Assembly (NCBI GenBank): GCA_036346205.1
Contig: JARFJB010000902.1
Location: 1,429,001-1,493,000 of the forward strand
Length of the DNA: 64,000 nucleotides
Direction of reading: 5' to 3'
DNA from: Vesta saturnalis
Lineage: Eukaryota > Arthropoda > Insecta > Coleoptera > Lampyridae
The position numbers and the translations under genes were made by a program. The notes beneath the pieces were generated by a model. That model made no database searches and had not been told where the DNA came from. It worked only from the letters and a program-made list of their open reading frames with translations. The first letter of the stretch is position 1. The number at the start of each line of letters is the position of its first letter. This document shows, piece by piece, positions 63,462 to 64,000 of the stretch.

Positions 63462-64000
63462 CATGAAGCATCATGTAACGAAAACAAAAAGATAATAAAT
63501 GGTCTTGGGCTTGTTATATTGTGTACAAATAGACACGTCTCCTTCGAGACTGTGCACGCATTAAACGACCTTACGTTTAAATTAGTTAACTCTTTTTTTT
63601 TACAAAATTACTTTGGTACATAATGATAGTGAAAAGCGATAAAGGAATATTTCGTGTTTTTGGACGTAATAGGGATTCTAGTTCAACACTTGCTCTTTGC
63701 CTTAATTGTGACAAGAAGAACTAATCTCCCTACATCTACGCCATTTTGAAATGTTTAAGAAAAGCCTAATATCTTTCTGAAATGCTCAAATTCGATATCA
63801 AATTCACTTCCACGTAGGCGATTTAATTTTCCTCAAACAGCAGTAAGCTCTAACGCTATTTGCCCTTGAATTATACGCAAACTTTAATATTATGAAATCC
63901 TAACATTTATCGCCTTGTTGAAATTCCAGTTGCGTAACAATTACCAATACTAAAATAAAAAATTCTCCCGTTCATTCGACATTAGAAATGCATCGTATGC
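63462..64000. other. AT-rich spacer, no gene seen
   Basis: The open frame 63309-63623 begins inside the preceding element and has no motif. Nothing else is supported to the window end. Confidence 0.45.

Noticed and set aside
63309..63623. 104-codon plus-strand frame
   Set aside because: It starts inside the mariner-type element, crosses its end and the TA target, and has no motif.

Overview
The window reads as AT-rich nuclear DNA of an arthropod, most likely an insect. The evidence is the set of decayed transposon proteins (DUF4817-type mariner transposases, HARBI1/PIF, MULE with FLYWCH finger, piggyBac, Crypton tyrosine recombinase, Polinton DNA polymerase B, several LINE clades), the use of short spliced exons, and the lack of any bacterial-type operon. 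I found no convincing host gene. Nearly every recognisable coding stretch is a broken transposable-element (TE) gene carrying stops, frameshifts or insertions, so the window is best described as a TE graveyard with nested insertions and one large satellite block.

Layout. 1-970: end of a mariner-type element with long inverted repeats. 1808-2281: LTR- or MITE-like segment. 2405-4070: LINE, minus strand. 4116-7627: HARBI1 transposase gene, minus strand, split by two TA-inserted mariner-type elements lying back to back (4812-5512 and 5515-6590). 7628-10075: Polinton-type DNA polymerase B, minus strand, cut off before its polymerase core and fused to the HARBI1 gene; 10076-12386 is probably its terminal region. 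15085-22003: Crypton tyrosine recombinase gene, plus strand, interrupted at 15679-21466 by a 5.8 kb foldback-type element with a 6-bp target duplication. Its arms carry many copies of TCAAGGTCA, the monomer binding sequence of FTZ-F1/ERR-type nuclear receptors. 22264-23176: two more decayed coding fragments. 26870-29140: LINE split by a composite mariner-type element. 29430-36790: fragments of an R4/Dong-like LINE (minus strand) on either side of a 5.1 kb satellite with about 50-bp monomers and about 0.5 and 1.0 kb higher-order periods.

The right half is sparser. It holds a long TA/AC/AT microsatellite (40736-40850), a 924-bp tandem duplication (41181-43030), a MULE relic with repeat-rich inverted ends (47440-49320), a deleted piggyBac-type element with TTAA target sites (50384-51096), an inverted-repeat element carrying a CXC-type TE protein (51107-52369), an RNase H relic (53770-54340), a 247-bp tandem duplication (57327-57820), a second deleted copy of the long-TIR mariner family (58911-60659), and a mariner-type element whose transposase fragment occurs as an inverted pair (62374-63459).

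The most unusual feature is the Crypton/foldback nest. The recombinase gene can be read across the insertion, which dates the foldback as younger. The termini and 6-bp duplication of the foldback resemble those of the Polinton relic a few kilobases away, and its arms are dense arrays of a nuclear-receptor half-site. All family assignments come from reading the translated sequence; none were tested by database search.
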